A DNA stretch of 21,673 bases from UBA931 sp036825435 (GTDB lineage: Bacteria; Pseudomonadota; Gammaproteobacteria; Burkholderiales; Casimicrobiaceae): assembly GCA_036825435.1 (NCBI GenBank), contig DAISYG010000027.1, forward strand, positions 1 through 21,673. Direction: 5' to 3'. A program made the translations under genes and the position numbers. This document shows, piece by piece, positions 1 through 7,669 of the stretch. Every line of letters starts with the position of its first letter. Within the stretch, counting starts at the first letter, position 1. Under the pieces are notes generated by a model, which saw nothing but the letters and a program-made list of their open reading frames with translations, had not been told where the DNA came from and made no database searches.

Positions 1-55
1 GAGCAGCGGTTTTGTAAACCGTTGGTCGTGGGTTCAAATCCTACTGTCGGCACCA
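1..55 (+). tRNA. tRNA-Thr (anticodon TGT), 5' end cut by the window start
   Basis: The anticodon arm, with stem halves gcggt and accgt around a 7-base loop, carries TGT. The T arm GTTCAAATC and the acceptor 3' strand TGTCGGC with discriminator A and encoded CCA (53-55) follow. The 5' acceptor strand and D arm lie outside the window. TGT reads Thr codons, and the acceptor end matches known bacterial tRNA-Thr(TGT). Confidence 0.93.
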
Positions 56-66
56 GATTTCATACT

Positions 67-112
67 AAAAATCAAAGAGTTGCATTTTCGTGATGCAACT
101 CTTTGATTTTTT
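67..112. terminator. Strong hairpin terminator, probably bidirectional
   Basis: An 18-bp perfect stem (67-84 with 94-111, extendable by one pair) surrounds a short loop. It has a T run on the + side and the matching A run on the other. It ends the tRNA-Thr unit on the + strand. It also lies just past the stop codon of the convergent minus-strand restriction-modification gene, so it can serve both. Confidence 0.88.
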
Positions 113-150
113 CAGCACTTAAAGCGCCTATAAAGTGTCCATACAGGGAT

Positions 151-3100
151 TCAGATATCCAGCGGCGGCAGCGCGCGAACAATCTTCATCGTTTCAAGGC
201 TCACCGTAATCACTCTTTGGAAAAGCTCCAACGGATAGCGGGCGTTTTTCATGGTTTCGATTGCCCAATCATTCGCGTCGTTCACGATCCCGCTATCTGT
301 GTGCGTCGTTACGGCTTGGCGCTCCATCACCCACTCAAGAGCGGGCTTGCCGTTGACAATATAATCGTAGGCTTCCAATGGAATGTCGGTCATCGTGATT
401 TTGGCGTTGTAGTTCACGATGGTTTTATCGGTTTTGCCATTGGTTTTGCCGAAGCGCATTTTCTCCACGTAGAAATCTTTTGCGCTCATCGTATCCAGCA
501 ACAATTTTCCTTCTTTGAAATTGACCGGATAAAGCGGCACATTTTCGTAATTCAGATGAAGCTTGGCGAGTTGTCGCCCCGCTTTGCTGAAAGCCCAAAA
601 ATCGGCAGCTTTCCTGACGCAGGGAATACGCGGCAATTCTTTGGTGAGATTATCCGCGTAGCGATTGCGATAATCTTCGCTATGCAGTAAGCCGTAAATA
701 TAATAAAAGACATCTTCCTTGCTTATCTTTTCCTTGGGGTAAGCTTTTTGAAAATGCGCCAACCCGGTATTGGTGATCGCATCGCGGCGGACGTATTCGC
801 CATCAGTGTTGCTGCCTTTGTCGAACAGATCATCCGCACCTTTTTTCTTTTGCCTAGGTTTATCATAAAGATAGAGCGGGAAGCATTGCCCATTTGCTTG
901 CAATTGAATATCAGGAATGCAGTCGACAACAATAGTAGAAAACTCCTTTGGGGTGCCTAAGCCCGTCAGGCAAATCGCTAAATTTTCAGTTTTCGCGGTT
1001 GGGAAAAAGCTGGGAACCAACAAAACCATCTCATTTAGCTGTCTATTGAAATAGAGATTTTGTTTTGTAAAAGGGCGGTATAGACCTACTGCTATCGATT
1101 TTTTGCAAAAGACTAAAGCTCTTCCTTTTTTTAAATCATTCTTCAAAGCCCTTGTCCAACTTATTTCTGTATGATCTGAGCTAATGAAGCTATCAATGTC
1201 GACTTTATCCATTAGACCTTGATAGCGCTGCAACTCAGCATTATAAAAATCAATAGTAGTTTGTACGTTTTTGCATAATTTATTTTTTGAGAAATTATAT
1301 ACCCAATGATCTCGGTTGGTAGCTACACCTAAAGAATAGCTTTCGAAAATCATGGGTGCTGTCTTATTTTTTTTATCGCCCATACTGATGTAATCATAAA
1401 AGCGATCATCGCGCTGGTTGATCCAGTCGTAGTATTTGTCGGGTGTGATGGTTTGCCAGCCATTTTTTTGCGTTATACCATCAATGCTACCGAAATCGGC
1501 GATTGCTTTGAGTTTTTCTTCACGGGTCAGGTAGTCACCGATATCGTGAAAATAAATTTTGCCTTGTTTTTGGGCTTGCGGGTTTTTGACCAGAATACTG
1601 ATCACGATCGGCGCGCGGGTACCATCATCAAAAACATTATCTCTTTCTTTGCGTCGTTGTTCGCCTGATGTGCGTGCATTTCCGCGCAGATGAAACACAT
1701 GGATGCTGCTGAATTCTTCGGCGAGACATTTGCGTATACCATCCATCGACCTGCCATCTACCCAACCCGCGTTGGTGACGAAGCCGATCACGCCCGCATC
1801 TTTGATGCGATCGCTTGCCCAGCGAATGGCGCGAATATAAGGGTCATATAATTTATTTTGTAGTGTTGCCAAAGAGTTTTTTGTATAAGTGTCGGCGATG
1901 CGGCTATCCAAAGCCGGGTATTTGGTATTGGCGTTGTTGTCGTTGGCACTTTTCTGCCCGGAAGAATACGGCGGGTTGCCCACAATAACGCGGATGTCCA
2001 GTTTTTTCTGTCGTTTGCGGCGATTACTATTATCTTCCAGAATATCGCTCACCATGTCGTCTTTTTCGTAAAGCTCGAAGGTGTCGGTCAGGCAGATGCC
2101 TTCAAACGGAAGGTAGTTGTCTTTCACTAAGTCGTGATAAGTAGACTCTATGTTGATGGCGGCGATGTAATAGGCAAGCAACACGATTTCGTTGGCGTGT
2201 ATTTCGTTTTTGTATTTGTACGGCAGTTCTTTTTCGCTGATCAGCCCGCTTTGCAGCAAGCGCGTGATGAAGGTGCCGGTGCCCGTGAACAGGTCGAGAA
2301 TATGAATATTTTTGCTGCCCAGCGTTTTCCCGAATTCGTTGCGCAAAACGTCGTTGACGCTGTTGATGATGAAATCCACAATTTCTACCCGTGTATAGAT
2401 GATACCGAGCCGCGCGGCCATTTTAGGGAATGCGTTGCGAAAAAATTTATCGTATAGCTCGACGATGATTTTTTGTTTGCCCGCTGCGTTGTCAATGCCT
2501 TCTGCCCGCAGCTTCACGCTGTCGTAGAACGATTGCAGGGTGTCGGCTTCTTTTTCCAGATGATGTTCTTGCAAGGTGTTCAGTACCTTTTGCATCGCCT
2601 TGGATATTGAATTACGTTTTGTAAATTCATAGCTTTGAAAAAGTGTGTCGAAAACCGGCTGGGTGATCAGGTGTTGCGCCAGCATTTCGATGATTTCATC
2701 GTCGCCAATGCTGGCGTTGAGATCATCGCGCAATTCTTCGGCAAAAGCGTCAAACGCTTTTCGTTCTTTGGTGTTGTTCGGGTTATCGAGGATCGCTTGA
2801 ATGCGGTCGATATGGGTGCGGGCGATTTTGGCGATGTCTTTTGCCCAGTCTTCCCAATGGTGGCGATTGCCGACTTTTTGCACCAGCTTGGCGTAGATGG
2901 CGCGTTCGATTTCGCCGATTTCAAATTGCAAGTCCGGTTGATGTGGTGTTGGCGCGGGCGCAGGGCTGCCGATGTCGTAAGAGCCGTGCGGATCTTTGAT
3001 CGTTTTTTCGGTGCGCTTTTTTTGCTTTTTCTGGATGGTGTCGGTGATGGCGATGACTTCCATTCTGCTGGGGTCGCTGCCGATCAAATCGAGTTTGTTG

Positions 3101-5055
3101 ATCATGGCGTCAAAGCGATCATCGTGTGAGCGCAAGGCTTGCAAAACTTGCCAGACGACAGCGTAGGTTTTGTTGTCGTTCAATGCTTCGTGTGGCTCGA
3201 CGCCCGCCGGAATCACGACCGGCAAAACGATATAGCCGCGTGTTTTTCCTTCTTTGATGCGCATCACGCGACCGACGGATTGCACGACATCGACTTGTGA
3301 ATTGCGCGGCGTCAGAAACAGCACGGCATCGAGTGCGGGCACATCGACGCCTTCCGATAAGCAACGAACGTTGCTGAGAATACGGCAGGTGTTGGCGGGC
3401 GGCTCTGCTTTCAGCCAGTCGATTTTTTCTTCTTTTTCGCTGGCGTTCATGCTGCCATCGACGTGCCGCGCTTCGCACATCAAGGTGGAAACGTCTTCAT
3501 CTTCGTCTGCCGTTTCTCGATAGGCATCCACCACTTCTTTGAACATGGCGGCGATTTGTTTTGAGCTGACTTTGTGCGTTCTTCCACCTTTCGGGATTTC
3601 AATCACTTGACAAAAGGCAACCGCGCGTTGCATGGGTTTGGGGTCAAAGGGCAGTTCTTCTTTCAATCCTTGTTTCGCCATCGCTTTCCAGCAGCCGACG
3701 ATTTTTGCTGCATCGTCCACCTTGAGCTGGTTGTTTTCGTCTTTGAACAGATTTTGCAAGCGGTGGTTGATGTGCGATTCCGCAACGGAGAGCACGATCA
3801 CTTTGTAATCGGTCAGTAACCCACGTTTGACCGCTTCGGAGAAGGTCAGGACATAAAGCTCTTTGCCGTAGAGCGTTTCGTCATCCATGGAGCAGAGCAC
3901 AACATTGTCTTTTTCGGCGGAGGCTTTGGCTTTGTCGCCGTAAATTCTCGGCGTGGCAGTCATGTAAAGACGCTTGGCAGCGCGGATGTATTTGTTGTCA
4001 TGCACGCGCACGAACGCGCTTTCTTCTTCGCTTTCGAAGGTTGCGCCGGTTGTTCGGTGCGCTTCGTCGCAAATGATCAGATCGAAGTCAGCCAGCTTGT
4101 GCTTTTTCTGGGCTTCGTTGATACAGGCGATGGAATGGTAGGTGCTGAATACGATGCTCATGTGTTGTGCATCGTGCTTTTTGCTCATTTCTTGCGCCAG
4201 CCTTTTGGCGTCGGTGGTTGCGGGGTAGCGCAACTCGTGCATGAAGGTTTGAACACGATCATCATCTTTTTTGCGCTTTTTGCCGACATCGCTATCGGAA
4301 CAAACCGCAAAGCTGTGCAATGGCGTTTTGCTTTCTTGCGTCCATTCGGTTAACGCCTGAGAAAGCAGCGCGAGGCTTGGAACCAAAAACAAAACCCGTT
4401 TTCCCGCGCCAGCTTGTTTTTCCGCAATTTTCAAGCTCACAAATGTTTTGCCGGTTCCGCATGCCATGATGAGCTTGCCGCGATCTGCTTCTTTCAACCC
4501 ATGGATGACCTTGTTTAACGCTTCGCTTTGGTGCGGGCGCGGTTCTTTTTTGGCTTTCAGAACGGGGCGTTTGTTGCCATGGTATTGCGACCAATCAATC
4601 TGGCTGTTTTCCAAATCATGCAAGTCAATTTTGCTGACGGGCGGCTGTTGACCGCGCAGCGCATCTTCGGCGTGTTCGCCCCAGTGGTTCGTCGTGCTGA
4701 CAATAATGCGGTGCGTGAATGGGCGCTTGCCGGAAGCCGTGAAGAAACTGTCAATATCTCTTTTTTGAACGGTGTAGTCGGCTGCGTAAAACTTGCATTG
4801 GATGGCATGGTATTCGTTGTCCATGTCGCGCACTTTCGTGACCAGATCAATCCCCGTGTCGCGTTGATCCATATTTTGCGTTTTTGCCCATTCGGCGTAT
4901 GTCCATACGTCGCTGTAGAGGTCTTTGTACAAAGGCTCATGCCGCAGGTAGCACAGAATCAGCTCTTCAAAGTACGTTCCTTTTTCTCGCTCGGTTTGCG
5001 CTTTTGATCTGAAATCTTCGAGGACGGTTTGCAACGCGGACATCGCTGTACTCAT
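151..5055 (-). CDS. Type ISP-like single-chain restriction-modification enzyme (nuclease-helicase-methyltransferase-specificity)
   Basis: This 1634-residue protein would cut unmodified foreign DNA and methylate self DNA. In order it shows an Mrr-like PD-(D/E)XK nuclease (GID 68-70, QCK 86-88), an SF2 helicase/translocase (Walker A MACGTGKT 197-204, DEAH 330-333, TAT 366-368, QSVGRVMR 592-599), a helical coupler, and a gamma-class adenine N6 methyltransferase (motif I DLFTGTGTF 921-929, motif IV NPPY 1027-1030). A long C-terminal part is the likely target-recognition domain. Known Type ISP enzymes such as LlaGI and LlaBIII have this order and about 1,570-1,580 residues. I chose the ATG at 5055 because AGGG lies 7 bases upstream; the open frame continues upstream but would run through tRNA-His. 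No separate hsdS or hsdM gene is present. The frame is intact. Codons for residues about 1212-1365 are notably AT-rich. The recognition sequence cannot be told. Confidence 0.9.
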   Translation of the reverse strand: MSTAMSALQTVLEDFRSKAQTEREKGTYFEELILCYLRHEPLYKDLYSDVWTYAEWAKTQNMDQRDTGIDLVTKVRDMDNEYHAIQCKFYAADYTVQKRDIDSFFTASGKRPFTHRIIVSTTNHWGEHAEDALRGQQPPVSKIDLHDLENSQIDWSQYHGNKRPVLKAKKEPRPHQSEALNKVIHGLKEADRGKLIMACGTGKTFVSLKIAEKQAGAGKRVLFLVPSLALLSQALTEWTQESKTPLHSFAVCSDSDVGKKRKKDDDRVQTFMHELRYPATTDAKRLAQEMSKKHDAQHMSIVFSTYHSIACINEAQKKHKLADFDLIICDEAHRTTGATFESEEESAFVRVHDNKYIRAAKRLYMTATPRIYGDKAKASAEKDNVVLCSMDDETLYGKELYVLTFSEAVKRGLLTDYKVIVLSVAESHINHRLQNLFKDENNQLKVDDAAKIVGCWKAMAKQGLKEELPFDPKPMQRAVAFCQVIEIPKGGRTHKVSSKQIAAMFKEVVDAYRETADEDEDVSTLMCEARHVDGSMNASEKEEKIDWLKAEPPANTCRILSNVRCLSEGVDVPALDAVLFLTPRNSQVDVVQSVGRVMRIKEGKTRGYIVLPVVIPAGVEPHEALNDNKTYAVVWQVLQALRSHDDRFDAMINKLDLIGSDPSRMEVIAITDTIQKKQKKRTEKTIKDPHGSYDIGSPAPAPTPHQPDLQFEIGEIERAIYAKLVQKVGNRHHWEDWAKDIAKIARTHIDRIQAILDNPNNTKERKAFDAFAEELRDDLNASIGDDEIIEMLAQHLITQPVFDTLFQSYEFTKRNSISKAMQKVLNTLQEHHLEKEADTLQSFYDSVKLRAEGIDNAAGKQKIIVELYDKFFRNAFPKMAARLGIIYTRVEIVDFIINSVNDVLRNEFGKTLGSKNIHILDLFTGTGTFITRLLQSGLISEKELPYKYKNEIHANEIVLLAYYIAAINIESTYHDLVKDNYLPFEGICLTDTFELYEKDDMVSDILEDNSNRRKRQKKLDIRVIVGNPPYSSGQKSANDNNANTKYPALDSRIADTYTKNSLATLQNKLYDPYIRAIRWASDRIKDAGVIGFVTNAGWVDGRSMDGIRKCLAEEFSSIHVFHLRGNARTSGEQRRKERDNVFDDGTRAPIVISILVKNPQAQKQGKIYFHDIGDYLTREEKLKAIADFGSIDGITQKNGWQTITPDKYYDWINQRDDRFYDYISMGDKKNKTAPMIFESYSLGVATNRDHWVYNFSKNKLCKNVQTTIDFYNAELQRYQGLMDKVDIDSFISSDHTEISWTRALKNDLKKGRALVFCKKSIAVGLYRPFTKQNLYFNRQLNEMVLLVPSFFPTAKTENLAICLTGLGTPKEFSTIVVDCIPDIQLQANGQCFPLYLYDKPRQKKKGADDLFDKGSNTDGEYVRRDAITNTGLAHFQKAYPKEKISKEDVFYYIYGLLHSEDYRNRYADNLTKELPRIPCVRKAADFWAFSKAGRQLAKLHLNYENVPLYPVNFKEGKLLLDTMSAKDFYVEKMRFGKTNGKTDKTIVNYNAKITMTDIPLEAYDYIVNGKPALEWVMERQAVTTHTDSGIVNDANDWAIETMKNARYPLELFQRVITVSLETMKIVRALPPLDI

Positions 5056-5103
5056 TTCGCTACCCTGTATGTGTTGGAAAGAAGAAAGCTTCGGTGTAGC
5101 CGA

Positions 5104-5109
5104 ATTGTA
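5104..5109 (-). promoter_or_regulatory. Candidate -10 box for the restriction-modification gene
   Basis: On the minus strand TACAAT lies about 50 bases before the chosen ATG. The -35 region (around TGGCAA at 17-18 bases) is weak. The gene could instead be read through from the tRNA-Pro-Arg-His operon, because the hairpin between them has only a short T run. Confidence 0.4.
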
Positions 5110-5141
5110 GCGATGATTCTGATGTTTTTGCCACTTTGAAA

Positions 5142-5166
5142 CTTCCCGTGGAGAAATATCGGGAAG
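5142..5166 (-). terminator. Weak hairpin terminator after the tRNA-Pro-Arg-His operon
   Basis: On the minus strand CTTCCCG and CGGGAAG form a 7-bp stem with an 11-base loop, followed only by TTTC. It lies between tRNA-His and the restriction-modification gene. The short T run leaves room for read-through. Confidence 0.5.
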
Positions 5167-5191
5167 CAAAAGCCGCAAGCAATTGATTTTA

Positions 5192-5268
5192 TGGGGTGGC
5201 TGATGGGGCTCGAACCCACGACAACCGGAATCACAATCCGGGACTCTACCAACTGAGCTACAGCCACC
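5192..5268 (-). tRNA. tRNA-His (anticodon GTG)
   Basis: The minus strand gives a full cloverleaf with acceptor GTGGCTG/CAGCCAC, anticodon loop ATTGTGA and encoded CCA. The extra G at -1 opposite discriminator C73, the identity mark of tRNA-His, is present in the gene. It is last of three co-directional tRNAs spaced 26 and 38 bases apart. Confidence 0.96.
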
Positions 5269-5294
5269 GTAGAAAAACAACAATACAACAATCT

Positions 5295-5371
5295 TGGCAC
5301 GCCCGACAGGATTCGAACCTGTTACCCCCGGCTTAGAAGGCCGGTGCTCTATCCAGATGAGCTACGGGCGC
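5295..5371 (-). tRNA. tRNA-Arg (anticodon TCT)
   Basis: The minus strand gives acceptor GCGCCCG paired with CGGGCGT, a D arm with AGCTCATCTGG, anticodon TCT, T arm GGTTCGAATCC and encoded CCA. It is 77 bases long and is the middle gene of the Pro-Arg-His array. It reads AGA/AGG codons. Confidence 0.96.
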
Positions 5372-5409
5372 TTTGACCGGAAAACCCGTCAAGAAATACC
5401 AGATGTTGC

Positions 5410-5486
5410 TGGTCGGGGTGGAGAGATTCGAACTCCCGACATCCTGCTCCCAAAGCAGGCGCGCTACCAGACTACGCTACACCCCG
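5410..5486 (-). tRNA. tRNA-Pro (anticodon TGG)
   Basis: The minus strand begins CGGGGTG, the C1 start typical of bacterial tRNA-Pro. It has a TTTGGGA anticodon loop (TGG), T arm GTTCGAATC and encoded CCA. It is the first gene of the minus-strand tRNA array, directly behind the promoter at 5497-5527. Confidence 0.96.
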
Positions 5487-5496
5487 AAGGATGCGT

Positions 5497-5527
5497 ATTA
5501 TATGCTATCCCTGAGGAAATGGGGCAA
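5497..5527 (-). promoter_or_regulatory. Promoter of the tRNA-Pro-Arg-His operon
   Basis: On the minus strand a perfect -10 TATAAT (5497-5502) lies 11 bases before tRNA-Pro. The -35 is TTGCCC at 19 bases or TGCCCC at 18 bases, longer than ideal. No other promoter was seen between the three tRNAs, so they are probably one transcript. Confidence 0.6.
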
Positions 5528-5602
5528 GTCTTGTTTATGCAGCGCGCTCATGAGCGCTATGACGGCGTGTCCATCGATAAAGTGACACGCAAACCGTATC
5601 GT

Positions 5603-5631
5603 TTGACGACTTGGGAAAAATCATAGAGAAT
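5603..5631 (+). promoter_or_regulatory. Promoter of tRNA-Met
   Basis: TTGACG (5603-5608) and GAGAAT (5626-5631) are 17 bases apart and end 11 bases before the tRNA. The -35 matches consensus at five of six places and the -10 at four. Confidence 0.55.
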
Positions 5632-5642
5632 GCACACCCTAT

Positions 5643-5719
5643 GGCGGGTTAGCTCAGTTGGTTAGAGCAGAGGAATCATAATCCTTGTGTCCGGGGTTCG
5701 AGTCCCTGACTCGCCACCA
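5643..5719 (+). tRNA. tRNA-Met (anticodon CAT), probably the elongator
   Basis: There is a full cloverleaf with acceptor GGCGGGT/ACTCGCC, anticodon loop ATCATAA and encoded CCA. The first acceptor pair is a normal G-C, so it is not an initiator. CAT also occurs in tRNA-Ile2, but the anticodon arm resembles betaproteobacterial elongator Met. That choice is from memory of family sequences, not from an identity test. Confidence 0.9.
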
Positions 5720-5730
5720 AGAGATCATCC

Positions 5731-5766
5731 AAAGCCGTTCAATGACAAGCATTGAGCGGCTTTTTT
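5731..5766 (+). terminator. Terminator of tRNA-Met
   Basis: AAAGCCGTTCAATG and CATTGAGCGGCTTT pair over 14 positions with one G-T wobble and a 5-base loop, then a run of six T. It starts 12 bases after the tRNA end. Confidence 0.88.
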
Positions 5767-5814
5767 CGTGGGAAATGCGTTTTTGTGTCGGCTGCAATTT
5801 GGCTACCGTGCGCA

Positions 5815-5846
5815 TAAAAAAACGGCTTGGCAAACGCCAAGCCGTT
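5815..5846 (-). terminator. Terminator of tRNA-Lys
   Basis: On the minus strand AACGGCTTGGC and its exact complement form an 11-bp stem with loop GTTT, followed by a T run. It begins 8 bases after the end of tRNA-Lys. Confidence 0.9.
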
Positions 5847-5853
5847 GAAGTTT

Positions 5854-5929
5854 TGGTAGGCCGTGTAGGATTCGAACCTACGACCAACGGATTAAAAGTC
5901 CGCTGCTCTACCAACTGAGCTAACGGCCC
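5854..5929 (-). tRNA. tRNA-Lys (anticodon TTT)
   Basis: The minus strand gives acceptor GGGCCGT/ACGGCCT, D arm with AGCTCAGTTGGTAGAGC, anticodon loop CTTTTAA and encoded CCA, 76 bases in all. It has its own promoter and terminator and faces tRNA-Met. Confidence 0.96.
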
Positions 5930-5939
5930 GAAGGGCGCG

Positions 5940-5968
5940 ATTATAAAATAAAAAGGGGCGCTCGCCAA
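5940..5968 (-). promoter_or_regulatory. Promoter of tRNA-Lys
   Basis: On the minus strand TTGGCG (5963-5968) and a perfect TATAAT (5940-5945) are 17 bases apart, with a GC-rich stretch after the -10 as is usual for stringently controlled stable-RNA promoters. The -10 ends 10 bases before the tRNA. Confidence 0.75.
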
Positions 5969-6002
5969 GCGGAATTTACGAAACCGCCTTTCTACGTGTC
6001 TG

Positions 6003-6461
6003 TCAGTTGAGATTGTGCAGCAAGAAATCGGGCAGGATATCGATGTCGATGCCTTCTTCGGCCAGCGCTTCGATGTCGTGTTGCGCGGCTTGTCCGCGAA
6101 TGGGGCGCAGCGGCGTTTCGTGGTAGTGCATTTTACGCGCTTCTTCGGGGAAATGTTCGCCGACGTTTTCGGTGCTGTTCACGACTTGCCGCAGGTGCGC
6201 GATCATTTCCGCCGCCGTGGACGGCATGGTGACGTGATAAAGGTCTTTGTCGTGATTGGCGTTGTCGTCGGGCGGCTCGTGATCTTTTTCATTCGTTTTG
6301 GACGCGCCAATGTTGGCGATCAGCCGCTTGCTGATTTCAATGCTGCCGCAAATCGGGCATTCGAGCAGGTTGCGTTCTTTTTGCTGGTCGAACGATTCCG
6401 CACTGGCGAACCAGACTTCGAAAATGTGGCCGCGATGGCAGATGAGATCGTAAACAATCAT
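6003..6461 (-). CDS. DUF1178 family protein (zinc-ribbon-like N-terminus)
   Basis: This 152-residue protein matches the DUF1178 family pattern: it starts MIVYDLICHRGHIFEVWF, then has a CPIC pair at 35-38. With C8 and H12 this could bind a metal. The middle (about 50-75) is acidic and low in order, and a helical C-terminal half follows. The family's biochemical role is not known; it is a soluble cytoplasmic protein as far as the sequence shows. The ATG at 6461 is the natural start of the family, but its ribosome binding site is poor (GAGAA). It lies 119 bases downstream of mutY on the same strand and may be co-transcribed with it. Confidence 0.88.
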   Translation of the reverse strand: MIVYDLICHRGHIFEVWFASAESFDQQKERNLLECPICGSIEISKRLIANIGASKTNEKDHEPPDDNANHDKDLYHVTMPSTAAEMIAHLRQVVNSTENVGEHFPEEARKMHYHETPLRPIRGQAAQHDIEALAEEGIDIDILPDFLLHNLN

Positions 6462-6580
6462 GGTGATTCATTCTCGCATGAATCGTGCGCGTTTACCGGA
6501 AAAACGGTAAAAGCCGCGTCAGGCTTGTCATGATTCGAGAAGGAAATGTCCAAAAATGCAACAAGCGTGACCGACTGTTT

Positions 6581-7612
6581 TCAAAGTGCTTTGATGACGC
6601 GGCGAACAGGCGCTGGCATTGCGCATTGCAATGCTTCTTCGCGGCGAAAAAAACGGTGATGCGGCGAGCGGTGCAGCGTTCCACGAACATGCAATTCGAC
6701 GGGTGTGATGATGAGCAGGCGGTGTGTCAATCGATGTTGGATGGGCGGCAGCGTTTCGCTGTCGATGACATGCAAACCGAAGCGTTGCGATGTTATGTGC
6801 GCGACATCTTCGTTCATCGCACATTCGGGAAAGCTCCATAATCCCGCCCAGATTTTTTGTTGATGACGTTCTTCGAGCAAAATGCGTCCTTGACGACGGA
6901 TGATCAGCCACTGAAAATGTATTTCCTGAACTTGCGGACGTTTTTTTGGCGTTGGGAAGAGTTCAATCTGCTGTGTGTTGTAAGCAAAGCAATCGCTATG
7001 CACCGGGCAATGCGCGCAATCGGGATTGCTGCGCGTGCAAACCAGTGTACCGAGATCCATCAAGCCTTGCGTATAGGCAGGAAGGTTATTGCGCGGCAAC
7101 AGTTCTTCGGCGACTGCCCACATGCGATTGACAACGGCAGGTTGTGAAGGATCGCCCTCGATGCCGTGGTGACGTGCGAGAATTCTTTTGACGTTGCCGT
7201 CGAGAATCGGCGCACGACGCTGGAAGGCAAAAACGGCGATGGCGGCAGCCGTCGAACGACCGATGCCGGGCAGAGTGGCAAGCTCATCAACGGTATCGGG
7301 AAACTGTCCGTTGTGCTCGTCAACGATGCAACGTGCTGCCTGATGCAAAAGATGTGCGCGGCGATAATAGCCCAAGCCCGACCAGAGTTCGAGCACCTGC
7401 GCGATGGGCGCTTGCGCTAACGCAACAAGTGTCGGAAAGGTTTTCAGAAAGCGCAAATAATAGCTTTTGACGGTTTCCACCTGCGTTTGCTGGAGCATGA
7501 TTTCCGATAACCAGATGCGGTAAGGGTCATGGGTGTTTTGCCACGGCAAATGATGGCGGCCGTGTTGGCGTTGCCAGCGGATGACGCGTTGCGCGAAAGA
7601 AGGAAGAGACAT
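6581..7612 (-). CDS. mutY: Adenine DNA glycosylase MutY
   Basis: MutY removes adenine mispaired with 8-oxoguanine or guanine, starting base excision repair and preventing GC-to-TA changes. With the ATG at 7612 the protein has 343 residues. Its key residues fall at E. coli MutY numbers: catalytic E37 in SEIMLQQTQV, D138 in LDGNV, and iron-sulfur cysteines 192, 199, 202 and 208. The helix-hairpin-helix motif LPGIGRS is at 114-120. A NUDIX-like C-terminal domain that reads 8-oxoG starts near 225. This match fixes the start; a longer GTG start at 7639 would fall inside a terminator hairpin. No ribosome binding site is obvious, and the terminator's T run ends about 8 bases upstream of the ATG, so expression may depend on read-through or a promoter inside cpoB. 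Confidence 0.96.
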   Translation of the reverse strand: MSLPSFAQRVIRWQRQHGRHHLPWQNTHDPYRIWLSEIMLQQTQVETVKSYYLRFLKTFPTLVALAQAPIAQVLELWSGLGYYRRAHLLHQAARCIVDEHNGQFPDTVDELATLPGIGRSTAAAIAVFAFQRRAPILDGNVKRILARHHGIEGDPSQPAVVNRMWAVAEELLPRNNLPAYTQGLMDLGTLVCTRSNPDCAHCPVHSDCFAYNTQQIELFPTPKKRPQVQEIHFQWLIIRRQGRILLEERHQQKIWAGLWSFPECAMNEDVAHITSQRFGLHVIDSETLPPIQHRLTHRLLIITPVELHVRGTLHRSPHHRFFRREEALQCAMPAPVRRVIKAL

Positions 7613-7614
7613 TT

Positions 7615-7650
7615 CAAAGAAAACGCAGAAGGTTTTCACCTTCTGCGTTT
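7615..7650 (-). terminator. Terminator between cpoB and mutY
   Basis: On the minus strand AACGCAGAAGG pairs exactly with CCTTCTGCGTT around a 6-base loop, followed by TTCTTT. It starts about 20 bases after the cpoB stop codon and ends almost at the mutY ATG. Confidence 0.82.
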
Positions 7651-7669
7651 GAATAATAAAGCAATGTTT

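Noticed and set aside
1..5200. Att-like direct repeat marking a tRNA-integrated island
   Set aside because: No copy of the tRNA-Thr or tRNA-His 3' end was found at the other side of the restriction-modification gene, and there is no integrase gene.
5056..5283. Upstream extension of the restriction-modification frame by 76 residues
   Set aside because: It runs through tRNA-His on the same strand. The ATG at 5055 has a ribosome binding site and gives a normal family start.
7613..7639. Longer mutY start at a GTG
   Set aside because: It lies within the terminator hairpin, and the shorter form matches E. coli MutY residue numbers exactly.
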